From Candidatus Gallimonas caecicola (lineage in GTDB: Bacteria; Bacillota; Clostridia; Christensenellales; Borkfalkiaceae): DNA of 7,881 bases. Position numbers and translations under genes: made by a program. The stretch is from assembly GCA_904394195.1 (NCBI GenBank), contig CAJFNH010000055.1:1-7881 (forward strand), written 5' to 3'. Shown here one piece after another: positions 1 through 5,342 of this stretch. Numbering within the stretch: position 1 is the first letter of the stretch; the number at the start of each line of letters is the position of its first letter. The notes under the pieces are model-generated. The model was not told the DNA's origin and did no database searches. It was given only the letters and a program-made list of their open reading frames with translations.

Positions 1-24
1 GGAAGTTCTTTTGTTCCGTCCCCC

Positions 25-132
25 CTTCCCGCCGGGAAGAGGGGACAAACAAAAAGCTTGTTTTCTCTTCCTGTTCGGAAGGTGGGACAGATCGAGGAAA
101 CTCCGTTCTTCTTCCCTGCGGGAAGAAGGGAC
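25..132. repeat. three copies of a 22-bp palindromic repeat unit
   Basis: Three related units lie at 25-46, 67-88 and 111-132. Each starts with a 15-bp palindrome of the form CTTCC-n5-GGAAG (CTTCCCGCCGGGAAG, CTTCCTGTTCGGAAG, CTTCCCTGCGGGAAG), then two variable bases and GGGAC. Starts are 42 and 44 bp apart, and the linkers are purine/T-rich and not conserved. The arms are kept while the loop changes, as expected of a structure-selected repeat rather than of coding sequence. The reading frames across this stretch look like low-complexity translations and resemble no protein family. Function is unknown. Confidence 0.7.
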
Positions 133-241
133 GAAGCAAAAGTTTTTTGCGGAAAAAGGAAACGAGAGAAGAAGCGGTTTCTTGCTCGCTTCGGGTGCAT
201 ATGTCCCGTCAGAAAAGGACGCGGGGAAAGGTATTTCCTGC

Positions 242-318
242 CCCCCCTTAATACTTGTTTTAAGGGGGGATGCCCGACAGGGCAGGGGGGATGGGGGCGT
301 CACCGACGGTGACGGAGG
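242..318. repeat. G-tract/hairpin array, first block
   Basis: A 10-bp stem, CCCCCCTTAA (242-251) pairing with TTAAGGGGGG (260-269), is followed by two short hairpins, GCCCGACAGGGC (272-283) and GTCACCGACGGTGAC (299-313). They are separated by G6 (285-290) and G5 (293-297) tracts. The same modules in a different order recur at 7481-7578, so this is a dispersed repeat family with interchangeable hairpins. There is no sign of a transposase or of coding potential. It may act at the RNA level as a mRNA end or stability element, or it may be a passive REP-like sequence; the sequence does not decide. Confidence 0.75.
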
Positions 319-321
319 ATA

Positions 322-402
322 GGAAAGTGCCGGTCGGGGCAGGCGGATGGAAAAGTGTACGTCGGGGCAGGGGGCGTGGAATGTCGCCGACGGGAATGGG
401 GC
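322..402. repeat. degenerate G-rich tandem repeat
   Basis: Three diverged units begin GGAAAGTG (322), GGAAAAGTG (349) and GGAATGTC (378), with spacing of 27 and 29 bp. Each contains a core like GTCGGGGCAGG or a diverged version of it. The stretch continues the preceding hairpin array up to the terminator of the minus-strand regulator gene. Nothing else is seen here. Confidence 0.45.
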
Positions 403-405
403 AAT

Positions 406-431
406 AAAAAAGCCGCGCGATGCGCGCGGCT
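406..431 (-). terminator. rho-independent terminator of the DeoR-family gene
   Basis: Read on the minus strand, the stem AGCCGCGCG pairs perfectly with CGCGCGGCT across a three-base loop (411-431) and is followed at once by a T run (406-410). It lies 25 bp past the stop codon of the minus-strand regulator. This is a textbook intrinsic terminator and marks the regulator as the last gene of its transcript. Confidence 0.93.
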
Positions 432-455
432 GTACAGATGTATCCGGGAATTACG

Positions 456-1214
456 TCACATGACCACAATGTCTCTGCCGGTGAACTGCGCCTTGAGGTC
501 GGCGGGGAAGTTGTCGTCCGTGATGAGCACGTCGATATCTTCGATGTGGGCAAAGGTATAGGGCATGATCTTGCCGATCTTGGAGCTGTCCAGCATCATG
601 TACGTCGCCTTCGCCTTGGCGCGCACAAGCTTGAGAAGATCGGCTTCGATCTGCGCTCCGCAGGAAAATCCGTTCTCGGGCGTGAATGCGGATGCCGAGA
701 TGATGGCAAGCTCGAAGTTGGTATTGTCAAAGTACGCCTTTGCCACGGGCGAGGCGGTGGAGAGGTTGTCTTTCATCACCTGTCCGCCCAGCATGGTCAC
801 ATGCAGGTTTTTCTTCTGTGCCAGTTCGATGGCAACGGCAAGCCCGTTGGTAAAGATGTGCAGGTTTTTATCGGGCATTTCCTTGGCAAGGTACATTGCC
901 GTCGTGCCCCCGTCCATGAACAGGGAACAATTTTCGTCGATCAGGCTCGCCGCCTTCTGGGCGATCTTGATCTTTTCATCCGTGTGGATGGTCGTCTTTT
1001 TGGTGTAGGGCTCTCCCGAAACCTTCTGCACCTCTTTGACGGACATCGCGCCGCCGCGCACGCGGATGATGCGCCCTTCCTGCTCGAGCTGGAACAAATC
1101 GCGCCGCAGCGTCATCTGCGAGACGTTCGGAAAGTGTTCGTCAAGCTGTTCAAGGGTGAGCTTGCCGCGCTTGTCCAGAAGCTCCGCAATCTCTTCGATC
1201 CGTTCGCGTTTCAT
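456..1214 (-). CDS. DeoR/GlpR-family transcriptional regulator
   Basis: This 252-residue protein has the standard family length and layout. An N-terminal winged helix-turn-helix (about residues 3-57) contains the DeoR signature, with S32, the TLRRDL helix (35-40) and the wing RVRGGA (51-56). It is followed by a DeoRC sugar-phosphate sensor domain (about 75-250) with phosphate-loop-like segments DGGTT (101-105) and TNGLA (122-126) and a late DSSKIGK motif (209-215). By family knowledge such proteins are cytoplasmic repressors released by a phosphorylated sugar or related metabolite. The effector cannot be read from sequence, and no sugar operon lies beside it here. The ATG at 1214 is chosen because GGAGGA sits six bases upstream and the HTH starts at once; a longer reading to 1274 would cross the promoter. 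It is divergent from the gene at 1464 and ends in its own terminator, so it is probably monocistronic and possibly autoregulated. Confidence 0.95.
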   Translation of the reverse strand: MKRERIEEIAELLDKRGKLTLEQLDEHFPNVSQMTLRRDLFQLEQEGRIIRVRGGAMSVKEVQKVSGEPYTKKTTIHTDEKIKIAQKAASLIDENCSLFMDGGTTAMYLAKEMPDKNLHIFTNGLAVAIELAQKKNLHVTMLGGQVMKDNLSTASPVAKAYFDNTNFELAIISASAFTPENGFSCGAQIEADLLKLVRAKAKATYMMLDSSKIGKIMPYTFAHIEDIDVLITDDNFPADLKAQFTGRDIVVM

Positions 1215-1234
1215 ATGAATTCCTCCAATGATTC

Positions 1235-1244
1235 TTACATGTAA
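1235..1244. promoter_or_regulatory. candidate operator at the DeoR-gene transcription start
   Basis: TTACATGTAA is a perfect 10-bp palindrome that extends imperfectly to about 20 bp. It covers the predicted start of transcription of the minus-strand regulator (near 1239), between the -10 box and the Shine-Dalgarno. A repressor bound here would block its own promoter. The link to autoregulation is inference from position only. Confidence 0.4.
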
Positions 1245-1245
1245 A

Positions 1246-1274
1246 ATTCTAACATATCCCAAGAAAAAAAGCAA
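1246..1274 (-). promoter_or_regulatory. sigma-A-type promoter of the DeoR-family gene
   Basis: On the minus strand a -35 box TTGCTT (1269-1274) and a -10 box TAGAAT (1246-1251) are separated by 17 bp. The predicted start lies near 1239, giving a 25-base leader with a good ribosome site. The surrounding DNA is AT-rich, in contrast to the genes. Confidence 0.7.
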
Positions 1275-1416
1275 GGGATAATTCAGAACTTTTTTACAAA
1301 ATTTTTACAATTTCAAGAAATTGATTGACAGATATACTCAAAAAGATGACAGCGCAAATATTTTTATGAAAACTCGGCTCACAATGTTTGCTCTGCGCGG
1401 TATTTTTCAAAGGACA

Positions 1417-1432
1417 TGCAAGAATGCTTGCA
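1417..1432. promoter_or_regulatory. candidate operator: inverted repeat over the -35 box
   Basis: TGCAAG and CTTGCA form a perfect 6+6 inverted repeat around a four-base spacer. The right arm overlaps the -35 box (1428-1433) of the promoter for the HTH-like gene at 1464. Half-site geometry and position suit a dimeric repressor, perhaps the HTH-like product itself. Its regulator is not known. Confidence 0.4.
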
Positions 1433-1457
1433 ATTTTTGCGGGGGGTGTGGTATAAT
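1428..1457 (+). promoter_or_regulatory. extended -10 promoter giving a likely leaderless transcript
   Basis: The -35 box is TTGCAA (1428-1433), the spacer 18 bp, and the -10 box a perfect TATAAT (1452-1457) preceded by TGG, making it an extended -10. Six bases separate the -10 from the ATG at 1464, so the expected +1 coincides with the A of the start codon. Confidence 0.8.
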
Positions 1458-1463
1458 CACGGC

Positions 1464-2099
1464 ATGAGAAACGAGTATCTGCGCGCGCTGGACGAATATT
1501 TCTGCGCGCTCTATTCCGATTATGTGCGTTTGAGCGCCATCGAAGGCTACGTCATGCCCGATGTGCTCTACGTTGCATCGGACGGCAACGTAGCCCGCCG
1601 CGATGCCTCATGCATGCGTCTTTGCTATCAGAAGGACTGCGAAGGGCTTCTGAAAAAGTTTAAGGCGTCCCTTGCCGATACCACCTTTACCTTTTCTTTT
1701 GCTTTCCCCACGCTGCGCGAACGCATTTCTGACCGCTTCCGCAAAACGTCCTTCGCGCGCCTGCTGCCCGAAGCGTTGCGCCATTGCGGCGATACGGTGC
1801 AGGGGGCGGGCGAAAAACTCGCCGTCGAACCGCGTTTCTGGAAGCGCATCGCAAAGGGGAGCCTGTATCCCGAAAAGAACACCGTTCTTGCGCTCGCGCT
1901 CGTGTGCGGCATGCAGTGGCAGGACGTGCTCAATCTTCTGGCGGTCTGCGGGTATGAGTTCCGCGCCGACGAGGTGCGTGACGTAGTGGTGCGTTATCTC
2001 ATCGAAAACAGCATCTTCAACGCTCGCATGCGCGACGAGTGCCTTGCGGAATACCGCATCACCAATCTGCCCATCGCAAGGGCGCGCGAAAGCGCCTGA
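1464..2099 (+). CDS. HTH-like protein of unknown function, candidate leaderless gene
   Basis: This 211-residue soluble protein shows no signal peptide or membrane segment. The N-terminal half (about 1-95) is not recognised. It is rich in aromatic residues and contains a TFTFSF segment. The C-terminal half (about 98-205) reads like a divergent Cro/C1-type helical domain, with segments GAGEKLAVE, FWKRIAKGSLYP and KNTVLALALVCGM, then a helical tail with LLAVCGYEF and YLIENSIFN. I recall similar arrangements in HTH proteins of Clostridia, but assignment is by pattern only. The ATG at 1464 is taken because the first residues already look like folded protein and an in-frame upstream ATG at 1416 would precede the promoter. 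There is no Shine-Dalgarno. It sits alone between the divergent regulator gene and the cysE leader. A role as a DNA-binding regulator is plausible but unproven. Confidence 0.72.
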   Translation: MRNEYLRALDEYFCALYSDYVRLSAIEGYVMPDVLYVASDGNVARRDASCMRLCYQKDCEGLLKKFKASLADTTFTFSFAFPTLRERISDRFRKTSFARLLPEALRHCGDTVQGAGEKLAVEPRFWKRIAKGSLYPEKNTVLALALVCGMQWQDVLNLLAVCGYEFRADEVRDVVVRYLIENSIFNARMRDECLAEYRITNLPIARARESA

Positions 2100-2141
2100 A
2101 AAACACGCCGTGCAGACGCGCCGTCCGTCCGCACAAAATAC

Positions 2142-2170
2142 TTGACAACTGCGCGGCGCTATAGTAGAAT
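2142..2170 (+). promoter_or_regulatory. consensus promoter of the cysE-cysS unit
   Basis: TTGACA (2142-2147), a 17-bp spacer and TAGAAT (2165-2170) make a near-perfect vegetative promoter. The predicted start is close to 2177, giving a leader of about 315 bases before cysE. Such a strong constitutive promoter fits control by attenuation in the leader rather than by a repressor. Confidence 0.9.
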
Positions 2171-2176
2171 AGAGAA

Positions 2177-2424
2177 AATATTGTCAGCCGGGAACGGGAA
2201 GATTTCCCTGTTTTCTGTCGCGGCAGAGAGGGCGGCGCAAGCTGAAAGCCGCCTGCGGCAGAGGGGAACGTGCGCCCGTTCGTCAAGGCCGGGGCAATGC
2301 CCGCGGCAGTCCGCCGTTACCGGACGCAACGAGGGAAGGCATCTTCCGAAGTAAAGTGGGACCGCGCACATGAGCGCCTTTACGCGAGCGTATTTTGTTA
2401 CGACCGCGCAGAGGCGCTTTTTTT
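2177..2424 (+). promoter_or_regulatory. T-box riboswitch, likely tRNA-Cys specific
   Basis: The leader has all main T-box parts. Stem I has a base helix GAACGGG (2192-2198) with CCCGTTC (2275-2281), then an internal loop whose 3' side holds TGC (2271-2273) followed by a purine, the likely Cys specifier. Above it CCCT pairs with AGGG (2206-2209/2262-2265), CTGTCGCG with TGCGGCAG (2215-2222/2254-2261) and GGCGGC with GCCGCC (2231-2236/2248-2253). A stem III-like hairpin is at 2334-2347. The antiterminator pairs GTAAAG (2351-2356) with CTTTAC (2378-2383) and GCGC (2364-2367) with GCGC (2374-2377), leaving the seven-base T-box bulge TGGGACC (2357-2363), which would bind the tRNA acceptor end. It competes with the terminator for 2373-2379. 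By family knowledge, uncharged tRNA-Cys stabilises the antiterminator and turns on cysE and cysS. The bulge base facing the discriminator is G, which would pair by wobble with the usual U73 of tRNA-Cys. Confidence 0.95.
2373..2424 (+). terminator. T-box attenuator terminator
   Basis: AGCGCCT (2373-2379) pairs with AGGCGCT (2412-2418), and inner helices CGCG/CGCG and CGTA/TACG lengthen the stem. A run of seven T (2418-2424) begins at the last stem base. It is mutually exclusive with the antiterminator and so forms the off state of the cysteine leader. Confidence 0.93.
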
Positions 2425-2475
2425 GACGGGCGCCGCACATTGCGCCGCCGGCGCATACAATGATAGGAACAGGAC

Positions 2476-2483
2476 AGAGGGGG
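2476..2483 (+). promoter_or_regulatory. ribosome binding site that decides a TTG start for cysE
   Basis: AGAGGGGG lies nine bases before TTG at 2493. The in-frame ATG at 2460 has no Shine-Dalgarno: only a small GC hairpin (2441-2455) and CATACA precede it. The purine run therefore favours the TTG. Confidence 0.7.
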
Positions 2484-2492
2484 TACACGCGT

Positions 2493-3212
2493 TTGTTTTT
2501 TGCAAGACTTCGCAAAGATATCGCCGCGGCGAAAAAGAACGACCCCGCCGCGCGCAACAAATTCGAGATCTGGCTCACTTATTCGGGCGTGCATGCGCTC
2601 TCCTGGCACCGCTGGGCGAACCGTCTTTACCGCATGCACTTAAAACTGCTTGCCCGCATGACGTCGCAGTTCGCCAAATTTCTGACGGGCATCGAGATCC
2701 ATCCCGCGGCAAAGATCGCGCCCGGCGTGTTCATCGACCACGGCGCGGGCGTCGTCATCGGCGAAACTGCCGAGGTGGAAGAGGGCGTGGTCATCTATCA
2801 GGGCGTGACGCTGGGCGGCACGGGCAAACAGACGGGCAAACGCCATCCAACCATCAAACGGGGCGCGGTCATCTCCTGCGGCGCAAAGGTGCTGGGCGGC
2901 TTTACCGTGGGCGAGGGCGCGCGCATCGGCGCAGGCGCCGTGGTCCTGAAGGAAGTCCCTCCCTTCGCGACCGTGGTGGGCGTTCCGGGGCGCGTTGTGC
3001 GCATCAATGGCGAAAAGACGCAGGACCTCATCCCCGAAAAGGACGACCCCATCCTGCGCGAGGTGTGCGCGCTGCGCGAGCGTGTGTACGACCTGGAGGA
3101 GCGGCTGGACGCCGTCACCGGGCGGCTCTCGCGCGACGAAGATGCGGCAAAACAAGCGGACGTATCCGCAAATTCTGTGCAGAGTGAGGAAAATGAGCAT
3201 GAAGATCTATAA
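2493..3212 (+). CDS. cysE: serine O-acetyltransferase CysE
   Basis: CysE transfers an acetyl group from acetyl-CoA to L-serine, making O-acetylserine, the acceptor for sulfide in cysteine synthesis in the cytoplasm. From the TTG start the protein has 239 residues. A helical N-terminal region (1-65) is followed by a left-handed beta-helix of hexapeptide repeats (about 66-170). Visible family residues are the TGIEIHP entry (65-71), catalytic Asp-His in IDHG (D82, H83), GVTLGGTGK (104-112) and RHP (H118 in 117-119). The tail (about 185-215) looks like a charged coiled coil. The TTG start matches the family N-terminus, which as I recall begins MFF in Bacillus CysE, and it has the ribosome site; the ATG at 2460 would add 11 unconserved residues. 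The gene overlaps cysS by 14 bases and shares its T-box leader, so enzyme supply follows tRNA-Cys charging. Confidence 0.96.
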   Translation: MFFARLRKDIAAAKKNDPAARNKFEIWLTYSGVHALSWHRWANRLYRMHLKLLARMTSQFAKFLTGIEIHPAAKIAPGVFIDHGAGVVIGETAEVEEGVVIYQGVTLGGTGKQTGKRHPTIKRGAVISCGAKVLGGFTVGEGARIGAGAVVLKEVPPFATVVGVPGRVVRINGEKTQDLIPEKDDPILREVCALRERVYDLEERLDAVTGRLSRDEDAAKQADVSANSVQSEENEHEDL

Positions 3213-4587
3213 TTCGCTGACAAGAAGAAAGGAGGAGTTCGTTCCCCTGGAGCCGGGCAAGGTGAAGATGTATGCCTGCGGTATCACCGTCTCGGGCGAG
3301 GCGCATATCGGGCACGCCTTTCAGGCCATTCTCTACGATATTTTCCGCAAGTTTCTGGAAAAGAAGGGCTACGAGGTGACGTACGCGCGCAACTATACGG
3401 ACGTGGACGACAAGATCATCGCCCGTGCGCGCGAGGCGGGCGTCCCTGCCGACGAATACGCGAAGCGGATGATCGAAAAGATCGACGCTTCCATGCGGCG
3501 CGCCGACGTGGGCGAGCCTACCCTGTGGCTGAAAGCCACGCAGAACATCGGCAACATTATCTCCTTTGTTGCGGAGCTCATCCGAAAGGGACACGCCTAT
3601 CCCGCGGAGAACGGCGACGTCTACTTCGACGTGGACACCTTTCCCGCCTACGGGCAGCTCTCGGGCAGGGACAAGGAGGACATGCTCGACGGCGTGCGCG
3701 TGGAGAACGACGGTGAAAAAAGACATCCCTATGACTTCGCGCTCTGGAAGGCGGCGAAGGAGGGGGAGATCAGCTGGGATTCGCCGTGGGGCAAGGGCAG
3801 GCCGGGCTGGCATATCGAGTGCTCGGCGATGATCCGCGCCGCCTTCGGCGACCAGATCGACATCCACGGCGGCGGCAGGGACCTCATCTTTCCCCATCAT
3901 GAGAACGAGATCGCGCAGAGCGAGGCGCTCACGGGCAAGCAGTTCGTAAAATACTGGACGCACAACGGGCTCATCAAGGTGAACGGACAGAAGATGAGCA
4001 AGTCGCTGGGCAACAGCCTGCTGCTGGACGACCTGATGGACAGGTTTTCGCCCGACGCCCTCAAGTTCGCGCTGCTCTCGGCGGGATACCGCGGCGACGT
4101 GAACGTCACGGACGATCTGTTTCCCTCTGCCGAGGCGCACGTCGCGCGCTTTTATGCGCTCATCGCGCGGGCGGAGGAGCGCTTCCCCGGGGAGCGCGGG
4201 ATGGAGACGGAGATCGATAAAAGGTTTGACGCCGCGATGGAGGACGACTTCAATGCGGCTCTCGCGCTCGCCGACCTGTACGGCTATTTCCGGGAGGTCG
4301 CCCGCCTGCTTGAAGCGGGGGACGCGCGGGCGCGGCGCATCACCAACCAGGTGCGAGAGACGTACTCCCTGCTCGGGCTGTTCCGACAGGAGCCGCAGGC
4401 ATACCTTGCAAAGTACGGCGCAAAGCAGGCGCCCTTGCCTGCCGAAGTCGTCGCCCTTGCCGAAGAGCGCAAAGCGGCGCGCGCGGCAAAGGACTGGGCG
4501 AAGTCGGACGCGCTGCGCGAACAGATCAGGGCGCTGGGCTACGCCGTCAGGGACGGCAAGGACGGCTACACGTTGGAAAAGATATAA
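3199..4587 (+). CDS. cysS: cysteinyl-tRNA synthetase
   Basis: This class I synthetase attaches cysteine to tRNA-Cys in the cytoplasm. It has 462 residues, the normal size. The HIGH motif is exact (36-39) and the KMSKS motif is exact (265-269). The zinc ligands that bind the substrate thiol are in place: C27, C208 in the HIEC segment, H233 and E237 in PHHENE. The segment before HIGH reads GITVSGEA rather than the more usual PTVYDY type, a lineage variant. A helical DALR-like anticodon-binding part follows (about 310-460). The ATG at 3199 is preferred because AGGA (3187-3190) is eight bases upstream; the ATG at 3193 in the same frame is only two bases from it. It overlaps the end of cysE, which suggests translational coupling, and is controlled by the same T-box. 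No mrnC or rlmB follows, unlike the order I recall in Bacillus. Confidence 0.98.
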   Translation: MKIYNSLTRRKEEFVPLEPGKVKMYACGITVSGEAHIGHAFQAILYDIFRKFLEKKGYEVTYARNYTDVDDKIIARAREAGVPADEYAKRMIEKIDASMRRADVGEPTLWLKATQNIGNIISFVAELIRKGHAYPAENGDVYFDVDTFPAYGQLSGRDKEDMLDGVRVENDGEKRHPYDFALWKAAKEGEISWDSPWGKGRPGWHIECSAMIRAAFGDQIDIHGGGRDLIFPHHENEIAQSEALTGKQFVKYWTHNGLIKVNGQKMSKSLGNSLLLDDLMDRFSPDALKFALLSAGYRGDVNVTDDLFPSAEAHVARFYALIARAEERFPGERGMETEIDKRFDAAMEDDFNAALALADLYGYFREVARLLEAGDARARRITNQVRETYSLLGLFRQEPQAYLAKYGAKQAPLPAEVVALAEERKAARAAKDWAKSDALREQIRALGYAVRDGKDGYTLEKI

Positions 4588-4598
4588 AATGATGGTCT

Positions 4599-4638
4599 CC
4601 TCTCAAGAGTCAATGCGTGCATGCTTTTCCTTGAGGGG
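4599..4638 (+). other. weak inverted repeat downstream of cysS
   Basis: CCTCTCAAG (4599-4607) can pair with CTTGAGGGG (4630-4638), with one G-U pair, around a 22-base loop. No T run follows, so it is not a clear terminator. It may stabilise the 3' end of the cysE-cysS mRNA, or it may be chance. Confidence 0.3.
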
Positions 4639-4657
4639 AACAATGGCGTGTTTTCTG

Positions 4658-4699
4658 CCCTCCCTGTGCAAGGGAGGGGGCCCCGAAGGGGCGGGAGGG
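4658..4699 (+). repeat. hairpin/G-tract repeat, copy 1 (directly upstream of the DUF559 gene)
   Basis: CCCTCCCT (4658-4665) pairs with AGGGAGGG (4671-4678), then GCCCC-GAA-GGGGC forms a second hairpin (4680-4692), followed by GGGAGGG (4693-4699). Copy 2 at 5116-5158 is nearly identical, and a diverged inverted copy is at 5189-5243. The last GGGAGGG stands eight bases before the ATG at 4708 and serves as the Shine-Dalgarno of that gene. The four G tracts flank the inner hairpin symmetrically. Confidence 0.85.
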
Positions 4700-4707
4700 T
4701 TGTCTTA

Positions 4708-5094
4708 ATGTCAATCACTATGCGGCGAAAGAAAAACAAAAAACTCATTCCGTTTGCACGGCAATTGCGCAGGGCAATGACAAAAGAAGAAAAGCACTTG
4801 TGGTATGATTTTTTGAGCAACTATCCCGTGCGGTTTTACCGCCAAAAGATTTTCGGAAAATATATTGCGGATTTTTATTGTGCAAAGGCGCGGCTTGTTA
4901 TTGAGCTGGACGGCTCACAACATTTTGGAGAGGCCGGAGCCGAACATGATGCGCGTAGAACGGAATTTTTTGGAACGTATGGCATAAAAGTGCTCCGTTT
5001 TACCAATTTGGAGATATGCGACAACTTTCGGGGCGTGTGTGAGCACATAGATGGAATTGTCAGGACGCGCGCCGCGGAAATTTGTCTTGGATGA
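4708..5094 (+). CDS. DUF559 / Vsr-like endonuclease-domain protein
   Basis: This 128-residue soluble protein belongs to the DUF559 family, distantly related to very-short-patch-repair nucleases and the PD-(D/E)XK fold. The family pattern is clear: a helical ARQLRR...TKEEKHLW start (17-32), FYRQKIFGKYIADFYC (43-58), VIELDGSQH (64-72) and the late GIKVLRFTN (92-100). Likely catalytic residues are D55, E66 and D68, with Q71 and H72 behind. By family knowledge a DNA endonuclease is suspected, but biological roles are poorly known. The ATG at 4708 has GGGAGGG eight bases upstream, a site provided by the repeat; a start at 4621 would run through the repeat and is unlikely. The gene is visibly more AT-rich and uses more AAA/TTT codons than its neighbours, and it lies between two near-identical direct repeats, so it was probably acquired. 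No promoter of its own is clear; read-through from cysS is possible. Confidence 0.88.
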   Translation: MSITMRRKKNKKLIPFARQLRRAMTKEEKHLWYDFLSNYPVRFYRQKIFGKYIADFYCAKARLVIELDGSQHFGEAGAEHDARRTEFFGTYGIKVLRFTNLEICDNFRGVCEHIDGIVRTRAAEICLG

Positions 5095-5115
5095 TGGTGC
5101 GCTGCGGCGGCCGAG

Positions 5116-5158
5116 CTCTCCCTGTGCAAGGGAGGGTGCCCCGAAGGGGCGGGAGGGG
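5116..5158 (+). repeat. hairpin/G-tract repeat, copy 2 (downstream of the DUF559 gene)
   Basis: CTCCCT (5118-5123) pairs with AGGGAG (5129-5134), then GCCCC-GAA-GGGGC (5138-5150) and GGGAGGGG (5151-5158). It differs from copy 1 at only a few bases and has the same orientation, so the endonuclease gene sits between direct repeats about 460 bp apart. A short TTTT run follows at 5161, too late for a good terminator. Confidence 0.85.
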
Positions 5159-5188
5159 TGTTTTGCTTGCAATGCGAGCGGTCGACAA

Positions 5189-5243
5189 CCCTTCCGTCTG
5201 CTCCGCTTGTGCTCCGCAGCCACCTCCCCTTGCACAGGGGAGG
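5189..5243 (-). repeat. hairpin/G-tract repeat, copy 3, inverted and diverged
   Basis: Read on the minus strand this repeats the plan of copies 1 and 2. A stem of CCTCCCCT with AGGGGAGG around TGTGCA-like bases (5223-5243) is followed by a different inner segment with weak CTGC/GCAG arms (5198-5219) and an end that replaces GGGAGGG with GGAAGGG (5189-5195). The inner hairpin has therefore been exchanged while the outer parts are kept. On the plus strand the 8-bp stem is followed by CTAATTTCTTTT, so it could also act as a weak terminator ahead of the alaS promoter. Confidence 0.7.
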
Positions 5244-5284
5244 CTAATTTCTTTTGCGGCGTAATAAATCCCAAGCAAAATCGT

Positions 5285-5313
5285 TTGACAATCATAAACA
5301 CGCAAAGTAAAAT
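5285..5313 (+). promoter_or_regulatory. consensus promoter of alaS
   Basis: TTGACA (5285-5290), a 17-bp spacer and TAAAAT (5308-5313) make a strong vegetative promoter with predicted start near 5320. The leader is only about 22 bases, with AGAGGT (5330-5335) seven bases before the ATG. There is no room for a T-box, so alaS is not under tRNA-sensing attenuation here. Confidence 0.9.
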
Positions 5314-5342
5314 TGTTCTGAACAAATCAAGAGGTCAATACC

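Noticed and set aside
11..322. Overlapping open frames before the first gene
   Set aside because: They run through palindromic repeats and G tracts and give low-complexity peptides without a family pattern.
420..1244. 274-codon plus-strand open frame opposite the DeoR-family gene
   Set aside because: The minus-strand reading has full DeoR domains, promoter, ribosome site and terminator; the plus reading resembles nothing.
1325..1353. TTGACA at 1325 considered as a promoter for the gene at 1464
   Set aside because: No acceptable -10 lies 16-18 bp downstream; the extended -10 at 1452 is far better.
3115..4140. 341-codon minus-strand open frame over cysS
   Set aside because: It is the same kind of shadow, opposite a complete CysS with intact motifs, and has no ribosome site.
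4621..4707. Upstream ATG at 4621 as start of the DUF559 gene
   Set aside because: The extra 29 codons are translated repeat sequence; the ATG at 4708 has a well-spaced ribosome site and fits the family length.
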